DNA from: Firmicutes bacterium ADurb.Bin248
GTDB lineage: Bacteria; Bacillota; Clostridia; Christensenellales; CAG-138
Assembly (NCBI GenBank): GCA_002069725.1
Contig: MWBW01000014.1
Span: 1 to 53,400 of the forward strand
Direction of reading: 5' to 3'
Length of the DNA stretch: 53,400 nt
Notes under the pieces: generated by a model
Told to the model about the DNA's origin: nothing
The model's input: only the letters and a program-made list of their open reading frames with translations
The model's database searches: none
Program-made: the position numbers and the translations under genes
Shown here: positions 41,495 through 50,949 of the stretch, piece by piece
Position numbering within the stretch: the stretch's first letter is position 1
Layout of the letters: every line of letters begins with the position of its first letter

Positions 41495-43495
41495 TCAATT
41501 TTTTGCGACGATGTTTTCCTTTTCGGCGAGGAGCTTTCGAGCTTTTTCGACAAGCGCCTCCGCCCCCGCTCCGCCCGCGCAAACGATCAGCTCCGCCGCC
41601 TCGCGCGCCTCGTTGACGGCGCGCAGGTCCGAGGCGAAACGCGCCGCCGCGAAGCCGTCCATGCCGTGCTGGCGCGTGCCGAGGAATTCGCCGGGGCCGC
41701 GAAGCTCGAGGTCGCGCCGGGCGATCTCGAAACCGTCGTTCGTCGAAGCGAGCACGCAAAGCCGCTCGCGCGCCGCGCCCGTGTCCGCCCCGCTCAGAAG
41801 GAAACAGTACGCCTCCTGCGAACCCCGCCCCACGCGCCCGCGAAGCTGATGGAGCTGCGCCAAGCCGAAGCGCCCCGCGTTCTCCACGACCATGACGGAG
41901 GCGTTGGGCACGTCCACGCCGACCTCGACCACCGTGGTCGCCACGAGCAGGTCGATTTCGCCCCGGCGGAACGCCTCGGCGACCTGCTCCTTCCCGGCGA
42001 GTCTGCCGTGTATGAGCGCCACGCGGCAGCAGAGTTTTTTTGACAATTCCTCGTAAAGCTCCTGTGCGCCGAGCACGCCCTCGAGCGCCTCGCTCGGCTC
42101 CACGAGCGGGCAGACTGCGAAGGCCTGCGCGCCGTTGCGGATGCGCTCCCCGATGAAACGATACATGTCCTCGCGTTTCCCCGGCGGCACCACGCGCGTG
42201 ACCACGGGCTTCCTCCCCGGCGGCAGTTCGTCGAGCGCGCTGATGTCGAGATCGCCGTAGAGCAGCAGCGAGAGCGTGCGCGGGATGGGCGTCGCGCTCA
42301 TGATGAGCGTGTCGGGCGCGCTTCCCTTTTGCGAGATCGCCGCGCGCTGGCGCACGCCGAAGCGGTGCTGCTCGTCCGCGATGACCAGGCCGAGCTTTGC
42401 GAGCTCCAGCCCTTCGGAGATGAGCGCGTGCGTGCCCGCGACGGCGCAGGGCCGCGCCGCGAGCTTCGCGAGCGCCGCGCGCCGCTCGGCCGCCCGCATG
42501 CCGCCCGTCAAAAGCACCGCGTCCTCGCCGAACACGCGCCTGAGCGTTTCATAGTGCTGCGCGGCGAGTATCTCCGTGGGCGCCATGAGCGCCGCGCTTT
42601 TGCCGTTTTTCACCGCGACATACATCGCGTACATCGCGACCATGGTCTTGCCGCTGCCGACGTCGCCCTGCAAAAGCCGGTTCATCTGCGCGCGCGAGGC
42701 CATGTCGCGCTCGATCTCCCTCATCGCGCGCGATTGCGCCGCGGTCGGGCGGTACGGCAGCCTCGATAGATATTCTTCCCGGAGCCCTTGCGTTCGAAAC
42801 GCCGTGCCGGGCGCCTTTTTGCGCTCGCTTCGCAAAATCGAAATCATCAGGCAGTAGAGCAGCATATCTTCAAACGCGAGCCGCCGCCTGGCCTCGCCCA
42901 GCGCGTCGAAGCTCTCCGGCGCGTGGAGGGCGCGCAGCGCCTCGCCGAGCGGGAGGAGCCCGTAGCGCGCGCGGATGAACTCCGGCAGCGTTTCTTCGAT
43001 TTTGCCTTCGAGGGCGCGGAGCGCGGCCGCGACCGCGTCGCGCACGATCTTTTGCGAAACGCCCTGCGTTGTGGGATACACGGGCACGATGCCGGGCGGT
43101 TCGTCGTAAAAAACGGCGTTTATGAGTTTTACGCCCCGCCGTTTATCCGCGCGGCCGCAGGCCAGCGCCGTCATGCCGGGGCGGACGGATTTCGCGCGGT
43201 AGGGCTGGTTGTACCAGACGAGCTCGAGCTTGTCCGGCCCGCACGACGCGCGCGCGACGGTCATCGTGAGCCCGCGGCGTATGCGCACCTGTTTGGCGGG
43301 CGCGGGCAGCGTGACCCGCACGGCCGCGAACCGGCCGTGTTCAAGCCCGGCGGCCGCGGTTTCCTTCGTATAATCGAGATAGTCGCGCGGGGCGAAGCGC
43401 GCGAGGTCGTATAAAGAGAAAAGGCCCAGCGAGCCGAGCGCTTCGGCGCGGCGCGGGCCGATTCCCCTGATGCTTGTGATGGCCTCGGGAGCCAT
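41495..43495 (-). CDS. recG: ATP-dependent DNA helicase RecG
   Basis: 666 aa, near normal length. N-terminal HhH/wedge region (TSIRGIGPRRAEALGSLGLF), Walker A GDVGSGKT, DEQH box (IADEQHRFGVRQR), motif III SATPIPRTLSLLLYGDLDIS, and the C-terminal TRG-like region (RLCVLASTNDGFEIARRDLE). It remodels stalled forks and branched DNA. Its start overlaps the stop of the upstream gene (TAATG). Confidence 0.98.
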   Translation of the reverse strand: MAPEAITSIRGIGPRRAEALGSLGLFSLYDLARFAPRDYLDYTKETAAAGLEHGRFAAVRVTLPAPAKQVRIRRGLTMTVARASCGPDKLELVWYNQPYRAKSVRPGMTALACGRADKRRGVKLINAVFYDEPPGIVPVYPTTQGVSQKIVRDAVAAALRALEGKIEETLPEFIRARYGLLPLGEALRALHAPESFDALGEARRRLAFEDMLLYCLMISILRSERKKAPGTAFRTQGLREEYLSRLPYRPTAAQSRAMREIERDMASRAQMNRLLQGDVGSGKTMVAMYAMYVAVKNGKSAALMAPTEILAAQHYETLRRVFGEDAVLLTGGMRAAERRAALAKLAARPCAVAGTHALISEGLELAKLGLVIADEQHRFGVRQRAAISQKGSAPDTLIMSATPIPRTLSLLLYGDLDISALDELPPGRKPVVTRVVPPGKREDMYRFIGERIRNGAQAFAVCPLVEPSEALEGVLGAQELYEELSKKLCCRVALIHGRLAGKEQVAEAFRRGEIDLLVATTVVEVGVDVPNASVMVVENAGRFGLAQLHQLRGRVGRGSQEAYCFLLSGADTGAARERLCVLASTNDGFEIARRDLELRGPGEFLGTRQHGMDGFAAARFASDLRAVNEAREAAELIVCAGGAGAEALVEKARKLLAEKENIVAKN

Positions 43496-45138
43496 TATTC
43501 TACGGAAATCAGATAGTAATAGAGCGGCTGGCCGCCGTACTGCACCGTGAATTCCCCGCGGGGGTATTCGGTCTCGGCCTGGTCGATGATGGCCTTGGCG
43601 TTCTGTTCGTCCATGCCCTCGCCGAAGAAGAGCGTCACCACCGCGTCGCCTTTCTTTTTATCCATCATGCGGCGCAGCAGCTTGAGCGTCACCTCGTCCA
43701 CGCCGGAACCGACCTCGGCGATGTCCCCGTCGAGGAGGCCGATGATGTCGCCCTCGGCGATGGACGAGCCGTTGACCTTTGATGCGCGCACCGCGTAGGT
43801 GACGCTGCCGGAGAGCACGCCGTTCATGGCGTCCTCCATCTGGGCGGCGTTGTCGTCGGCGGAAACGTCCTCGCTGAAGGCGAGCGCGGCCGAGATGCCC
43901 TGCACCATGGTCGTGGTCGGGATCACCTTGACGTTGCGCGAGGCGAGCTGCGCCGCCTGACGCGCCGCGAACAGAACGTTCGGGTTGTTGGGCAGCACGA
44001 ACACGTTCCGGGCGTTGGCCTTCCTTATGGCGCGGCTGATGCTCTCTACGCTCGGGTTCATGGTCTGGCCGCCGGGTATGATGCCCGTGACGCCGAGCGC
44101 CCGGAACACCTCCTCGAGCCCCGGCCCCGCGCTGACCGCGACGACCGCGTTTTCCTTTTCGGTTTTCCTGAGATGCTCGAGCAGCCCGCGGTTCTGCTCG
44201 CGCATGTTCTCGATTTTGATGCGGTCCACCTCGCCGAGACGCAGCGCGAGCTGTATGATCTTGCCGGGATAGTTGGAGTGCACATGCACCTTGATGACGC
44301 CCTCGTCCTTGGCGACGACTACGGAATCGCCGATTTTAACGAGCTTGTCGCGGAACTTGTCGAGATCGGCCTCGCAGGAGGCGTCGTCTAAATGAATGAT
44401 GAAAAATTCCGTGCAGTAACCGAATTCGATCTCTTCGAGTCCCTCGAGGTCCGCGCCCTCCTCGGAGGACGCCGCTTGTGAAAAGGATTCCCGTTCTTCC
44501 TCGACGTAATCGTCGACCTCCTCGCCGTCCATCACCATCTTGAAGCCGCGAAGGATCGTCAGGAGGCCCTTGCCCCCCGAATCGACCACCCCCGCCTCCT
44601 TCAAAACGGGCAGCTGCTCGGGCGTGTGCCTGAGCGCGGCTTCGCCGCTCTCGAGCATCACGTCCACGAGCTTATACACGTTCGCGCCCGAATCCGCGGC
44701 TTCGGCGACGGATTCCGCCATCACGCGCGAAACGGTCAGCATCGTGCCCTCCTTGGGCTTCATGACCGCCTTGTAGGCGGCCTCCGTGCCCATAGAGAGC
44801 GCGCTTGAGAGCGCCGCGCCGTCCATCTCCTCCTTGCCCGCGAGCGCCCGCGCGAAGCCGCGGAAAATCTGCGAGAGGATCACGCCCGAATTGCCGCGCG
44901 CGCCCTTGAGCGAACCCAGGGATGCCGCTGCCGCGATGTCGCCGACCTTTTCGCCCCGGACTTCCCTGATTTCGCGCACCGCGCTCTGCATGGTCATGAG
45001 CATGTTCGAGCCCGTATCGCCGTCGGGCACGGGAAATACGTTGAGAGAATCGATATGCGCCCTGTTCTTATCCAGCAGCGCCGTGCCCATGAGGAGCATA
45101 TCCCTGAGCATGGCTCCGCCGATGGTCGTATTTTCCAA
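43495..45138 (-). CDS. DhaL/DegV-type kinase, FakA-like (YloV family)
   Basis: 547 aa. The TTG at 45138 is the start: GGAGG is 7 nt upstream and it restores the family N-terminus ENTTIGGAMLRDMLLMGTAL. The DhaL kinase domain (LNVFPVPDGDTGSNMLMTMQ, then LKGARGNSGVILSQIFRGFA) carries the metal-binding Asp residues; a middle and a DegV-like C-terminal part follow. In Staphylococcus the homologue FakA phosphorylates FakB-bound fatty acids; that role is inferred. The asp23-yloV-recG order is conserved in Firmicutes. Confidence 0.94.
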   Translation of the reverse strand: MENTTIGGAMLRDMLLMGTALLDKNRAHIDSLNVFPVPDGDTGSNMLMTMQSAVREIREVRGEKVGDIAAAASLGSLKGARGNSGVILSQIFRGFARALAGKEEMDGAALSSALSMGTEAAYKAVMKPKEGTMLTVSRVMAESVAEAADSGANVYKLVDVMLESGEAALRHTPEQLPVLKEAGVVDSGGKGLLTILRGFKMVMDGEEVDDYVEEERESFSQAASSEEGADLEGLEEIEFGYCTEFFIIHLDDASCEADLDKFRDKLVKIGDSVVVAKDEGVIKVHVHSNYPGKIIQLALRLGEVDRIKIENMREQNRGLLEHLRKTEKENAVVAVSAGPGLEEVFRALGVTGIIPGGQTMNPSVESISRAIRKANARNVFVLPNNPNVLFAARQAAQLASRNVKVIPTTTMVQGISAALAFSEDVSADDNAAQMEDAMNGVLSGSVTYAVRASKVNGSSIAEGDIIGLLDGDIAEVGSGVDEVTLKLLRRMMDKKKGDAVVTLFFGEGMDEQNAKAIIDQAETEYPRGEFTVQYGGQPLYYYLISVE

Positions 45139-45186
45139 TTGTTCACCTCCCGGTGCGCGGAAAAGCCCCGCGCGCCACATCTTCGC

Positions 45187-45540
45187 TTATGCGCGCACGC
45201 CCTCGACGTGGATGTTGACGCTCTTGACCTTGAGGCCGGTCAGTTCCTCCACGCGGTAACGCACGTTGCCTATGGCGTTCTGCGCCACGGCAGGCAGGGA
45301 CGCGCCGTAGATCAGCGTCACATAGAGGTCGACGTCGATCATATCCTCCCCGAGCGAGGTGATCCTGACGCCGCGCCTTTGGTTGTCCCCGCCGATGATC
45401 TGCCAGAACTGATCGCCGGCGGTCTTCGCACTCATCCCGACGATGCCGTAGTTTTCCGTCGCGGCGTAGCCCGCGATGGTCGCTATCACATCGTCCGGGA
45501 TGGCGATTTTGCCCAATTCCGTCGTAATGACTCCCGGCAT
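45187..45540 (-). CDS. Asp23/Gls24 family envelope stress protein (YloU)
   Basis: 117 aa. ATG at 45540 with GGAGG 7 nt upstream. Family pattern: GKIAIPDDVIATIAGYAATE, then YGIVGMSAKT and VTLIYGASLPAVAQNAIGNV. Members are abundant cytoplasmic or membrane-attached proteins; the YloU branch always precedes the YloV kinase gene, and its role is unknown. 48 nt before the kinase. Confidence 0.93.
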   Translation of the reverse strand: MPGVITTELGKIAIPDDVIATIAGYAATENYGIVGMSAKTAGDQFWQIIGGDNQRRGVRITSLGEDMIDVDLYVTLIYGASLPAVAQNAIGNVRYRVEELTGLKVKSVNIHVEGVRA

Positions 45541-45583
45541 TCGCGTACCTCCTTTGTCAGGCCATGATTCCGTAGTAAATTTT

Positions 45584-45612
45584 ATTGTATCGCATTTTTT
45601 AATATGTGGCAA
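45584..45612 (-). promoter_or_regulatory. Promoter of asp23-fakA-like-recG
   Basis: On the minus strand TTGCCA (45607-45612), 17-bp spacer, TACAAT (45584-45589), 44 nt before the ATG. An 11-bp direct repeat (AATATGGCTCA) lies upstream near 45630-45655. Confidence 0.8.
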
Positions 45613-45648
45613 GACAAGCGGATTACCATAATATGGCTCAAATATGGC

Positions 45649-46125
45649 TCAATCGTTAATTCGGCCGGTCCGCTCGAGCGCGAGCAGCCTCCGCTTCACG
45701 TCCGTGCCCGGGCCGAAGCCCGTGAGCGAGCCATCCGCGCCGAGCACGCGGTGGCAGGGGACCAAAATCAAAATCGGGTTCGCGTGGCATGCGCCGCCCG
45801 CCGCGCGCGCGCCCTTCGGGTTGCCCGCGAAGGCGGCGAGCCAGCCGTAGCTTTTCGTTTGGCCGCAGGGGATGCTCAAAAGCCCTTCCCAGCACTTCCT
45901 GCGCCAGGGCGTGCCGGAGCTTATCCCGAGCGGGATGTCGAATTCCCGCCGCGCGCCCGCGAAGTATTCGCCAAGCTCGGTCCGAAGCTTTGCAAAAAGC
46001 GGGGTTTCGCCTTCGGCGGCGTCTGCGGGCATGTCGCGCGCCGCGCCGAGAAACACAAGCTTCGCGTTCTCCTCCACGGCCGCGAGGCGGCCTATGGGCG
46101 TATCGATGAATGTAAAATGGCGCAT
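45649..46125 (-). CDS. ogt: Methylated-DNA--protein-cysteine methyltransferase
   Basis: 158 aa. The active-site motif is intact: ILVPCHRVLGADGSLTGF with acceptor C124. The helix-turn-helix region IPCGQTKSYGWLAAFAG precedes it. It removes methyl groups from O6-methylguanine in a single-use reaction. The short form without an Ada domain corresponds to Ogt. Start ATG 46125; GGAG is only 3 nt away, so translation may be weak. Divergent from transketolase. Confidence 0.96.
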   Translation of the reverse strand: MRHFTFIDTPIGRLAAVEENAKLVFLGAARDMPADAAEGETPLFAKLRTELGEYFAGARREFDIPLGISSGTPWRRKCWEGLLSIPCGQTKSYGWLAAFAGNPKGARAAGGACHANPILILVPCHRVLGADGSLTGFGPGTDVKRRLLALERTGRIND

Positions 46126-46155
46126 AAACTCCGTTCCTTTCGTCCGCTGATATGC

Positions 46156-46161
46156 TATAAT
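46156..46161 (+). promoter_or_regulatory. Possible -10 of the tkt-kamB-kamC transcript
   Basis: TATAAT at 46156-46161, 38 nt before the tkt ATG. The -35 region at 46133-46138 (GTTCCT) is weak, so the assignment rests on the -10 alone. Confidence 0.45.
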
Positions 46162-46198
46162 ACCCTATGCGATGAAATAATGCAAACCGGAGGTACCT

Positions 46199-48175
46199 AT
46201 GAGACCCATTGAAGCCAAGGCAATCAGCGCGATGCGCGTGCTCGCGGCGGACGCTGTGCAAAAAGCCAACAGCGGCCATCCCGGCATGCCCATAGGCGCG
46301 GCGCCCATGGCATACGCGCTCTGGAGCGCCATGCGGCACGACCCGAAGCATCCGGAATGGCCGGGAAGGGACCGCTTCGTGCTCTCCTCCGGGCACGCGT
46401 CCATGCTCGAATACGCGCTGCTGCACCTGTACGGCTACGGCCTTTCGATGGAGGACATCAAAGAATTCCGCCAGTACGGCAGCCTGACGCCGGGCCACCC
46501 GGAATACGGCCACACCAAGGGCGTCGAGGCGACGACCGGCCCGCTCGGACAGGGCTTCGCCATGGCCGTGGGCATGGCAATGGCCGAGGCGCATACGGCG
46601 GCGCTCTTCAACCGCGAGGGCTTCCCCGTGATCGACAACTACACCTACGTGCTCATGAGCGACGGCTGCATGATGGAGGGCATCACCTCCGAGGCCGCGA
46701 GCCTTGCGGGCACGCAGAAGCTCAATAAGCTCATCGCGCTCTACGACAGCAACCACATCACCATAGAGGGCGACACAGGCCTCGCCTTTACCGAGAACGT
46801 CGCGGGCCGTTTCGCCGCGCAGGGCTGGCAGGTGCTGCGCGTCGAGAACGGCGAGGACATCGACGCGGTGTGCCTGGCCATAGAGGAAGCCAAGCTCGAG
46901 ACGCAGAGGCCGACGCTCGTCATCGTCAAAACCGAGATCGCGCGCGGCACGCTCAAGGAGGGCAGCCACGGCGCGCACGGCGCGCCGCTCGGGGACGAGT
47001 GCGTGCTCGATATGAAAAAGCGGCTTGGCTGGGAGCACCCGCCCTTCGAGATCCCCAGGGACGTATACGCCCATTTCGAGGCGCTCGCCGAGCTTGGCGC
47101 GAAGGCGCGGCGCGAGCGCGAGGCGCTCGAGGCGCGTTACCGCGAGGCGTATCCCGCGCTCGCGGAGCAGCTCGACGAATGGCGCTCGGGCGAGATCCCG
47201 GCCGCGGCGGCCGGGGCGCTCGCTTCCGTCGCCGCGGGCGCGCCGGCCGCGACGCGCGTTTCCTCGGGCGCGGCGCTCAACGCCCTGTTCGCGCACATGC
47301 CCAACCTTTTCGGCGGCAGCGCCGACCTCGCCCCCTCGAATAATTCAGAATTGAAGGGCAGCCCGGGCTTCTCCCCCGAGAGCCGCGAGGGCTGCAACAT
47401 CCACTTCGGCGTGCGCGAGCTCGCGATGGCCGCCGTCAGCAACGGCGTCGCGCTCTACGGAGGCCTGCGCGCGTTCTGCGCGACGTTCTTCGTGTTCGCG
47501 GACTACGTCAAGCCCGCGCTTCGCCTTTCCGCCCTCATGAAGCTGCCCGTGCTCTACATACTCACGCACGACAGCGTCGGCGTCGGCGAGGACGGCCCCA
47601 CGCACCAGCCCATCGAGCAGCTCGCGTCGCTTCGCGCCACGCCGGACGTGCTGGTGTTCCGCCCCGCGGACCAGAAGGAAACGAATTACGCCTACATCGC
47701 CGCGCTCAACGCGAAGGAGCCTTCCGTCCTCGCGCTCTCCCGCCAGAACCTGCCCCAGCTTCCCGACACGGGCGAGGGCGCGCTTCGCGGCGGCTACGTG
47801 CTGCGCGACCCGCACGACGGCAAGCCCGACGTGATACTCATGGCCTCCGGCTCGGAGGTGGAGCTGATCTACAGGGCGGCGGACATGCTCTCCGTGCGCG
47901 GGTATACGGCACGGCTCGTGTCCATGCCCTGCCTCGATCTGTTCCGCAGGCAGTCCAGGGAATACCGGGAAAGCGTGCTGCCCGATTCCATCCGCCGCCG
48001 CGTGTCCGTCGAGGCGGGCGCGACCCTCGGCTGGCACCGCTACGTCGGGCTCGACGGAATCGCGCTTGGCATAGACCACTTCGGCGCGTCCGGACCGGCA
48101 AAGACGCTCTTTTCGGAGCTCGGCTTCACGGCCGACGAGGTCGCGGGCGCGGCGCTGCGTCTGCTGGGAGAATAA
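46199..48175 (+). CDS. tkt: Transketolase
   Basis: 658 aa, full-length single-chain form. GGAGG 5 nt before the ATG. The TPP-binding region reads SDGCMMEGITSEAASLAG and LIALYDSNHITIEGDTGLAF; GHPGMPIGAAPMAYALWSAM is the usual N-terminal signature. The pyrimidine-binding and C-terminal domains are complete (HDSVGVGEDGPTHQPIEQLA). It moves two-carbon units between sugar phosphates in the pentose phosphate pathway. Two B12-enzyme reactivase genes follow 12 nt later, an unusual pairing. Confidence 0.98.
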   Translation: MRPIEAKAISAMRVLAADAVQKANSGHPGMPIGAAPMAYALWSAMRHDPKHPEWPGRDRFVLSSGHASMLEYALLHLYGYGLSMEDIKEFRQYGSLTPGHPEYGHTKGVEATTGPLGQGFAMAVGMAMAEAHTAALFNREGFPVIDNYTYVLMSDGCMMEGITSEAASLAGTQKLNKLIALYDSNHITIEGDTGLAFTENVAGRFAAQGWQVLRVENGEDIDAVCLAIEEAKLETQRPTLVIVKTEIARGTLKEGSHGAHGAPLGDECVLDMKKRLGWEHPPFEIPRDVYAHFEALAELGAKARREREALEARYREAYPALAEQLDEWRSGEIPAAAAGALASVAAGAPAATRVSSGAALNALFAHMPNLFGGSADLAPSNNSELKGSPGFSPESREGCNIHFGVRELAMAAVSNGVALYGGLRAFCATFFVFADYVKPALRLSALMKLPVLYILTHDSVGVGEDGPTHQPIEQLASLRATPDVLVFRPADQKETNYAYIAALNAKEPSVLALSRQNLPQLPDTGEGALRGGYVLRDPHDGKPDVILMASGSEVELIYRAADMLSVRGYTARLVSMPCLDLFRRQSREYRESVLPDSIRRRVSVEAGATLGWHRYVGLDGIALGIDHFGASGPAKTLFSELGFTADEVAGAALRLLGE

Positions 48176-48187
48176 AAGGAAAACCCG

Positions 48188-49210
48188 ATGTTAAAGGAGC
48201 ACATACTCGGCTTTCGCTCGCTGTCGATCATAGGCATGTGCAAGAACGCCGGAAAAACCACCGTGCTCAACCGCATCATCCGCGAGCTTCGGGATGAGCC
48301 CATGACGCTCGCGCTCACATCCATCGGCCGCGACGGCGAAGCCGTGGACGTCGTGACCGGCACGGCCAAGCCCGGCATCTATGTTTACGAAGGCTCGCTC
48401 GTGGCGACCGCGCGCGACATGCTGCGCTTTTGCGACGCCACGCGCGAGATCGTAGGCACCACGCCGTACTCCACGCCGCTGGGGGACGTGGTGATCTTCC
48501 GCGCGCGCGGCGACGGCGGCGTGCAGCTCGCGGGGCCGTCGATGACGGCGCAGCTCATAGAGCTGACGAACGCGTTCGAAACGCTCGGCGCGGATATGAC
48601 CGTCATAGACGGGGCGCTGAGCCGCAAATCCCTCTGCGCGCCCGCCGTGAGCGAGGCGACGGTGCTCTGCACGGGCGCGTCGTACTCGAGGAGCATCGAC
48701 ACGCTCGTCGGGGACACGGCTTTCGCGGCGAAGCTTCTGACGCTGCCCAGGCAGACGCTCTGGAGCGGCGCGGAGGCCGGCGACCCGCAAGCGCCCAAGG
48801 TGCGGCTGCGGCGCAAGGACGGCACGGTTTTGATCCCGCCCGAAGGGAAAAGCCTCGCGCAGGCGCTGCGCGCGCCCGAAAACCGGGACGTCGCGGGCGT
48901 GTTCATCTCCGGCGCGCTCACGGAGGCGACGCTCCGCCCCGTGCTGCAGGGCGGGGCGGACATCGCGGGCGTGGAGTTCGCGGCGCTCGACGGGAGCAGG
49001 CTGCTCATCGGCCGGGACGCGTATGACAAGCTCGCGCTTCGCGGCGCGAAACTCGCGGTGGCGCGCCCCGTGCGCGTGGCGGCGGTCGCCGTGAACCCGG
49101 TTTCCGCCTGCGGCTTCGACATGGACCCGGCGGAACTGCTCGCGCGCATGCGCGAAGCCGTGGACGTGCCCGTGCTGGACGTAATGAACGAGGACGGAGG
49201 ACTGCTCTGA
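48188..49210 (+). CDS. kamB: Lysine 5,6-aminomutase reactivase subunit KamB
   Basis: 340 aa. A P-loop lies near the start (IIGMCKNAGKTTVLNRIIRE, residues about 14-33). The following segments (LALTSIGRDGEAVDVVTGTA, then AGPSMTAQLIELTNAFETLG and ADMTVIDGALSRKS) match what I recall of KamB, which in Fusobacterium and clostridial lysine operons sits with kamC among the kam genes. KamB and KamC are thought to reactivate the B12 enzyme by exchanging damaged cobalamin. Starts 12 nt after tkt; its TGA overlaps the kamC ATG. It is the nearest family I can name; confirmation needs a profile search. Confidence 0.85.
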   Translation: MLKEHILGFRSLSIIGMCKNAGKTTVLNRIIRELRDEPMTLALTSIGRDGEAVDVVTGTAKPGIYVYEGSLVATARDMLRFCDATREIVGTTPYSTPLGDVVIFRARGDGGVQLAGPSMTAQLIELTNAFETLGADMTVIDGALSRKSLCAPAVSEATVLCTGASYSRSIDTLVGDTAFAAKLLTLPRQTLWSGAEAGDPQAPKVRLRRKDGTVLIPPEGKSLAQALRAPENRDVAGVFISGALTEATLRPVLQGGADIAGVEFAALDGSRLLIGRDAYDKLALRGAKLAVARPVRVAAVAVNPVSACGFDMDPAELLARMREAVDVPVLDVMNEDGGLL

Positions 49211-50664
49211 TGCGACACGAGTTCGAGCGAAACATCGGCTTTCGCTACGCGATCGATCTGCTGGAGCCCGCGTCCCCCTACGGGCGGGCGAAGATCGCGG
49301 GGCTTCGCTTTTTCTCCCCGGACGAACGGCCGGAATTGGAACGGCAGCTTCAAAACGTGGTGCGGACGCTTCATCATCTCGCCCCGCTCGCGCCGGAATA
49401 CGAGAAGATCTCGCTCTACATGATGCCGCTCAAGGACATCCGCCGCTCGGTCGAAATGTGCCGCGAGGCGGCGCTTTCCGAAACGGAGCTGTTCGAGCTC
49501 AAGCGCTTCTGTTTGCAGAGCGTTCTCATATCGCCGGTGTTCGCGCGCATCCGGGACGCGAGCGGCATAGAGGGCATAGACATACGGGCGCAGGAGGAGG
49601 CGCTTGGCCTGCTCGACCCCGAGAACGCGCGCGCCGCGACGTTTTTCCTGCCGGACGCGTCCTCGAAGGCGCTTCTCGCAATCAGAAAAGAAAAGCGCGC
49701 ACTCGAGGAAAAGCTGCGCCGCGCCGCGGACAGGGACGAACGCGCGAGGCTCATGGCGGAGCGCGCCGCCGTCGCCGCCCGGGAGGACGTCGAGGAAAGC
49801 CGCCTGCGCGCGGAGATCTGCGAGGGCCTCAGGCCGCACATAGACGGCATACTGCGCTGCATGGACGGCATCGCGAACTTCGACTTCACGCTCGCCCGCG
49901 CGAAGCTCGCCGCGGCTTACGGCGGCTGCGCGGTCGAATTCTCCCGGAACGAGGTCGAATTCGTCGATATGCGCAACCCCCGCGTCGCGGACGCGCTCAA
50001 AGAGCGGGGCGGGAGCTTTACGCCTGTGTCGATCTCGGCGGGGCCGGGCGCCGCGCTCATCACGGGCGCGAACATGGGCGGGAAGAGCGTCGCGCTAAAA
50101 ACGCTCGCGCTCAACGCGCTGCTCGTCAAGGCCGGCCTGCTGCCGTTTGCCAAAAGCGCGCGGCTACCACTGTTCGAGGAGATATTCCTCGTCGCCGAGG
50201 ACGGGGAGGACGTCGGGCGCGGCCTGTCGAGCTTCGGCGCGGAGATCGTGCGGTTCAACGAAATGCTCTCCCGCGCGCTTCGCGCAAAGGGCGTCTGCCT
50301 GCTGCTGCTCGACGAGTTCGCGCGCGGCACCAACCCCGAGGAGGGCGCATTGATCGCGCGCGCGGTGACGCGGCGGCTCAACGGCCTACCCCACGTCGGC
50401 GTGCTCACGACGCATTACGACGGCGTGGCGCGATACGCGAAGCTCCACTACGAGGTCGCGGGCCTTCGCGACATGGACGTTGCGGCGGTCGCGCGGGAGA
50501 TCGCCGCGAACCGGGGCGACGGCGTGCGCGTCATCGCCAGACACATGAACTACGGCCTCTACCGCGCCCAAGGTCGTGAAAGCTGCCCGCGCGACGCGCG
50601 CAACGTCTGCATGCTGCTGGGCATGGACGCGGAGATATTGAAGGACATCGCGGCACAGGAGTGA
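49210..50664 (+). CDS. kamC: Lysine 5,6-aminomutase reactivase ATPase KamC (MutS-like)
   Basis: 484 aa. The C-terminal third is a MutS-type ATPase: Walker A ALITGANMGGKSVALKTLAL, Walker B VCLLLLDEFARGTNPEEGAL, and the His-box VLTTHYDGV. Mismatch-recognition and Smr domains are absent, and the N-terminal half is a helical lever-like region, so this is neither MutS nor MutS2. Clustering with kamB (TGATG overlap) and the presence of kamDE in the window make KamC the best call. It is predicted to couple ATP use to repair of inactivated adenosylcobalamin enzyme. Confidence 0.87.
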   Translation: MRHEFERNIGFRYAIDLLEPASPYGRAKIAGLRFFSPDERPELERQLQNVVRTLHHLAPLAPEYEKISLYMMPLKDIRRSVEMCREAALSETELFELKRFCLQSVLISPVFARIRDASGIEGIDIRAQEEALGLLDPENARAATFFLPDASSKALLAIRKEKRALEEKLRRAADRDERARLMAERAAVAAREDVEESRLRAEICEGLRPHIDGILRCMDGIANFDFTLARAKLAAAYGGCAVEFSRNEVEFVDMRNPRVADALKERGGSFTPVSISAGPGAALITGANMGGKSVALKTLALNALLVKAGLLPFAKSARLPLFEEIFLVAEDGEDVGRGLSSFGAEIVRFNEMLSRALRAKGVCLLLLDEFARGTNPEEGALIARAVTRRLNGLPHVGVLTTHYDGVARYAKLHYEVAGLRDMDVAAVAREIAANRGDGVRVIARHMNYGLYRAQGRESCPRDARNVCMLLGMDAEILKDIAAQE

Positions 50665-50831
50665 GCCTTAACCCAGCCGTCAAAGTTCCGGGGATTGTCG
50701 AGGCGCCGCGGCCCCCTGACTATTCGGGCTTTGACAGCATGCGCGTCAAAACGGATGAAAGCCGCGGGCTTTCGCTCCTTTCGCGCTTGCCGCCCGGAAA
50801 CGCAAGGCGTTTTAGGCGAGCGTGCAAACTC

Positions 50832-50857
50832 AAAAAAGCGGCATGGCCGCTTTTTTT
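50832..50857 (+). terminator. Terminator downstream of kamC
   Basis: AAAAAAGCGGC, ATG, GCCGCTTTTTTT: a perfect GC stem with T run, 168 nt after the kamC stop. The stretch 50665-50831 between them shows no gene. Confidence 0.88.
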
Positions 50858-50866
50858 GATTACCGG

Positions 50867-50895
50867 AACCTCTTTTGTGACAGGTACATAATATA
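50867..50895 (+). promoter_or_regulatory. Possible sigma-K type promoter of the DUF11 gene
   Basis: AACC (50867-50870), 16-bp spacer, CATAATATA (50887-50895). This fits the late mother-cell pattern AC...CATAnnnTA. It lies 55 nt before the ATG. No good sigma-A promoter is seen in the same gap. Confidence 0.5.
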
Positions 50896-50949
50896 AAACG
50901 AGCGTATGTATACAACAGCCGCTCGATTCCGCCCGAAAGAGGTGCCGCC

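Noticed and set aside
49210..50664. MutS or MutS2 mismatch repair/anti-recombination protein
   Set aside because: It lacks the mismatch-binding domain and the Smr domain, is only 484 aa, and is coupled to kamB. KamC fits better.
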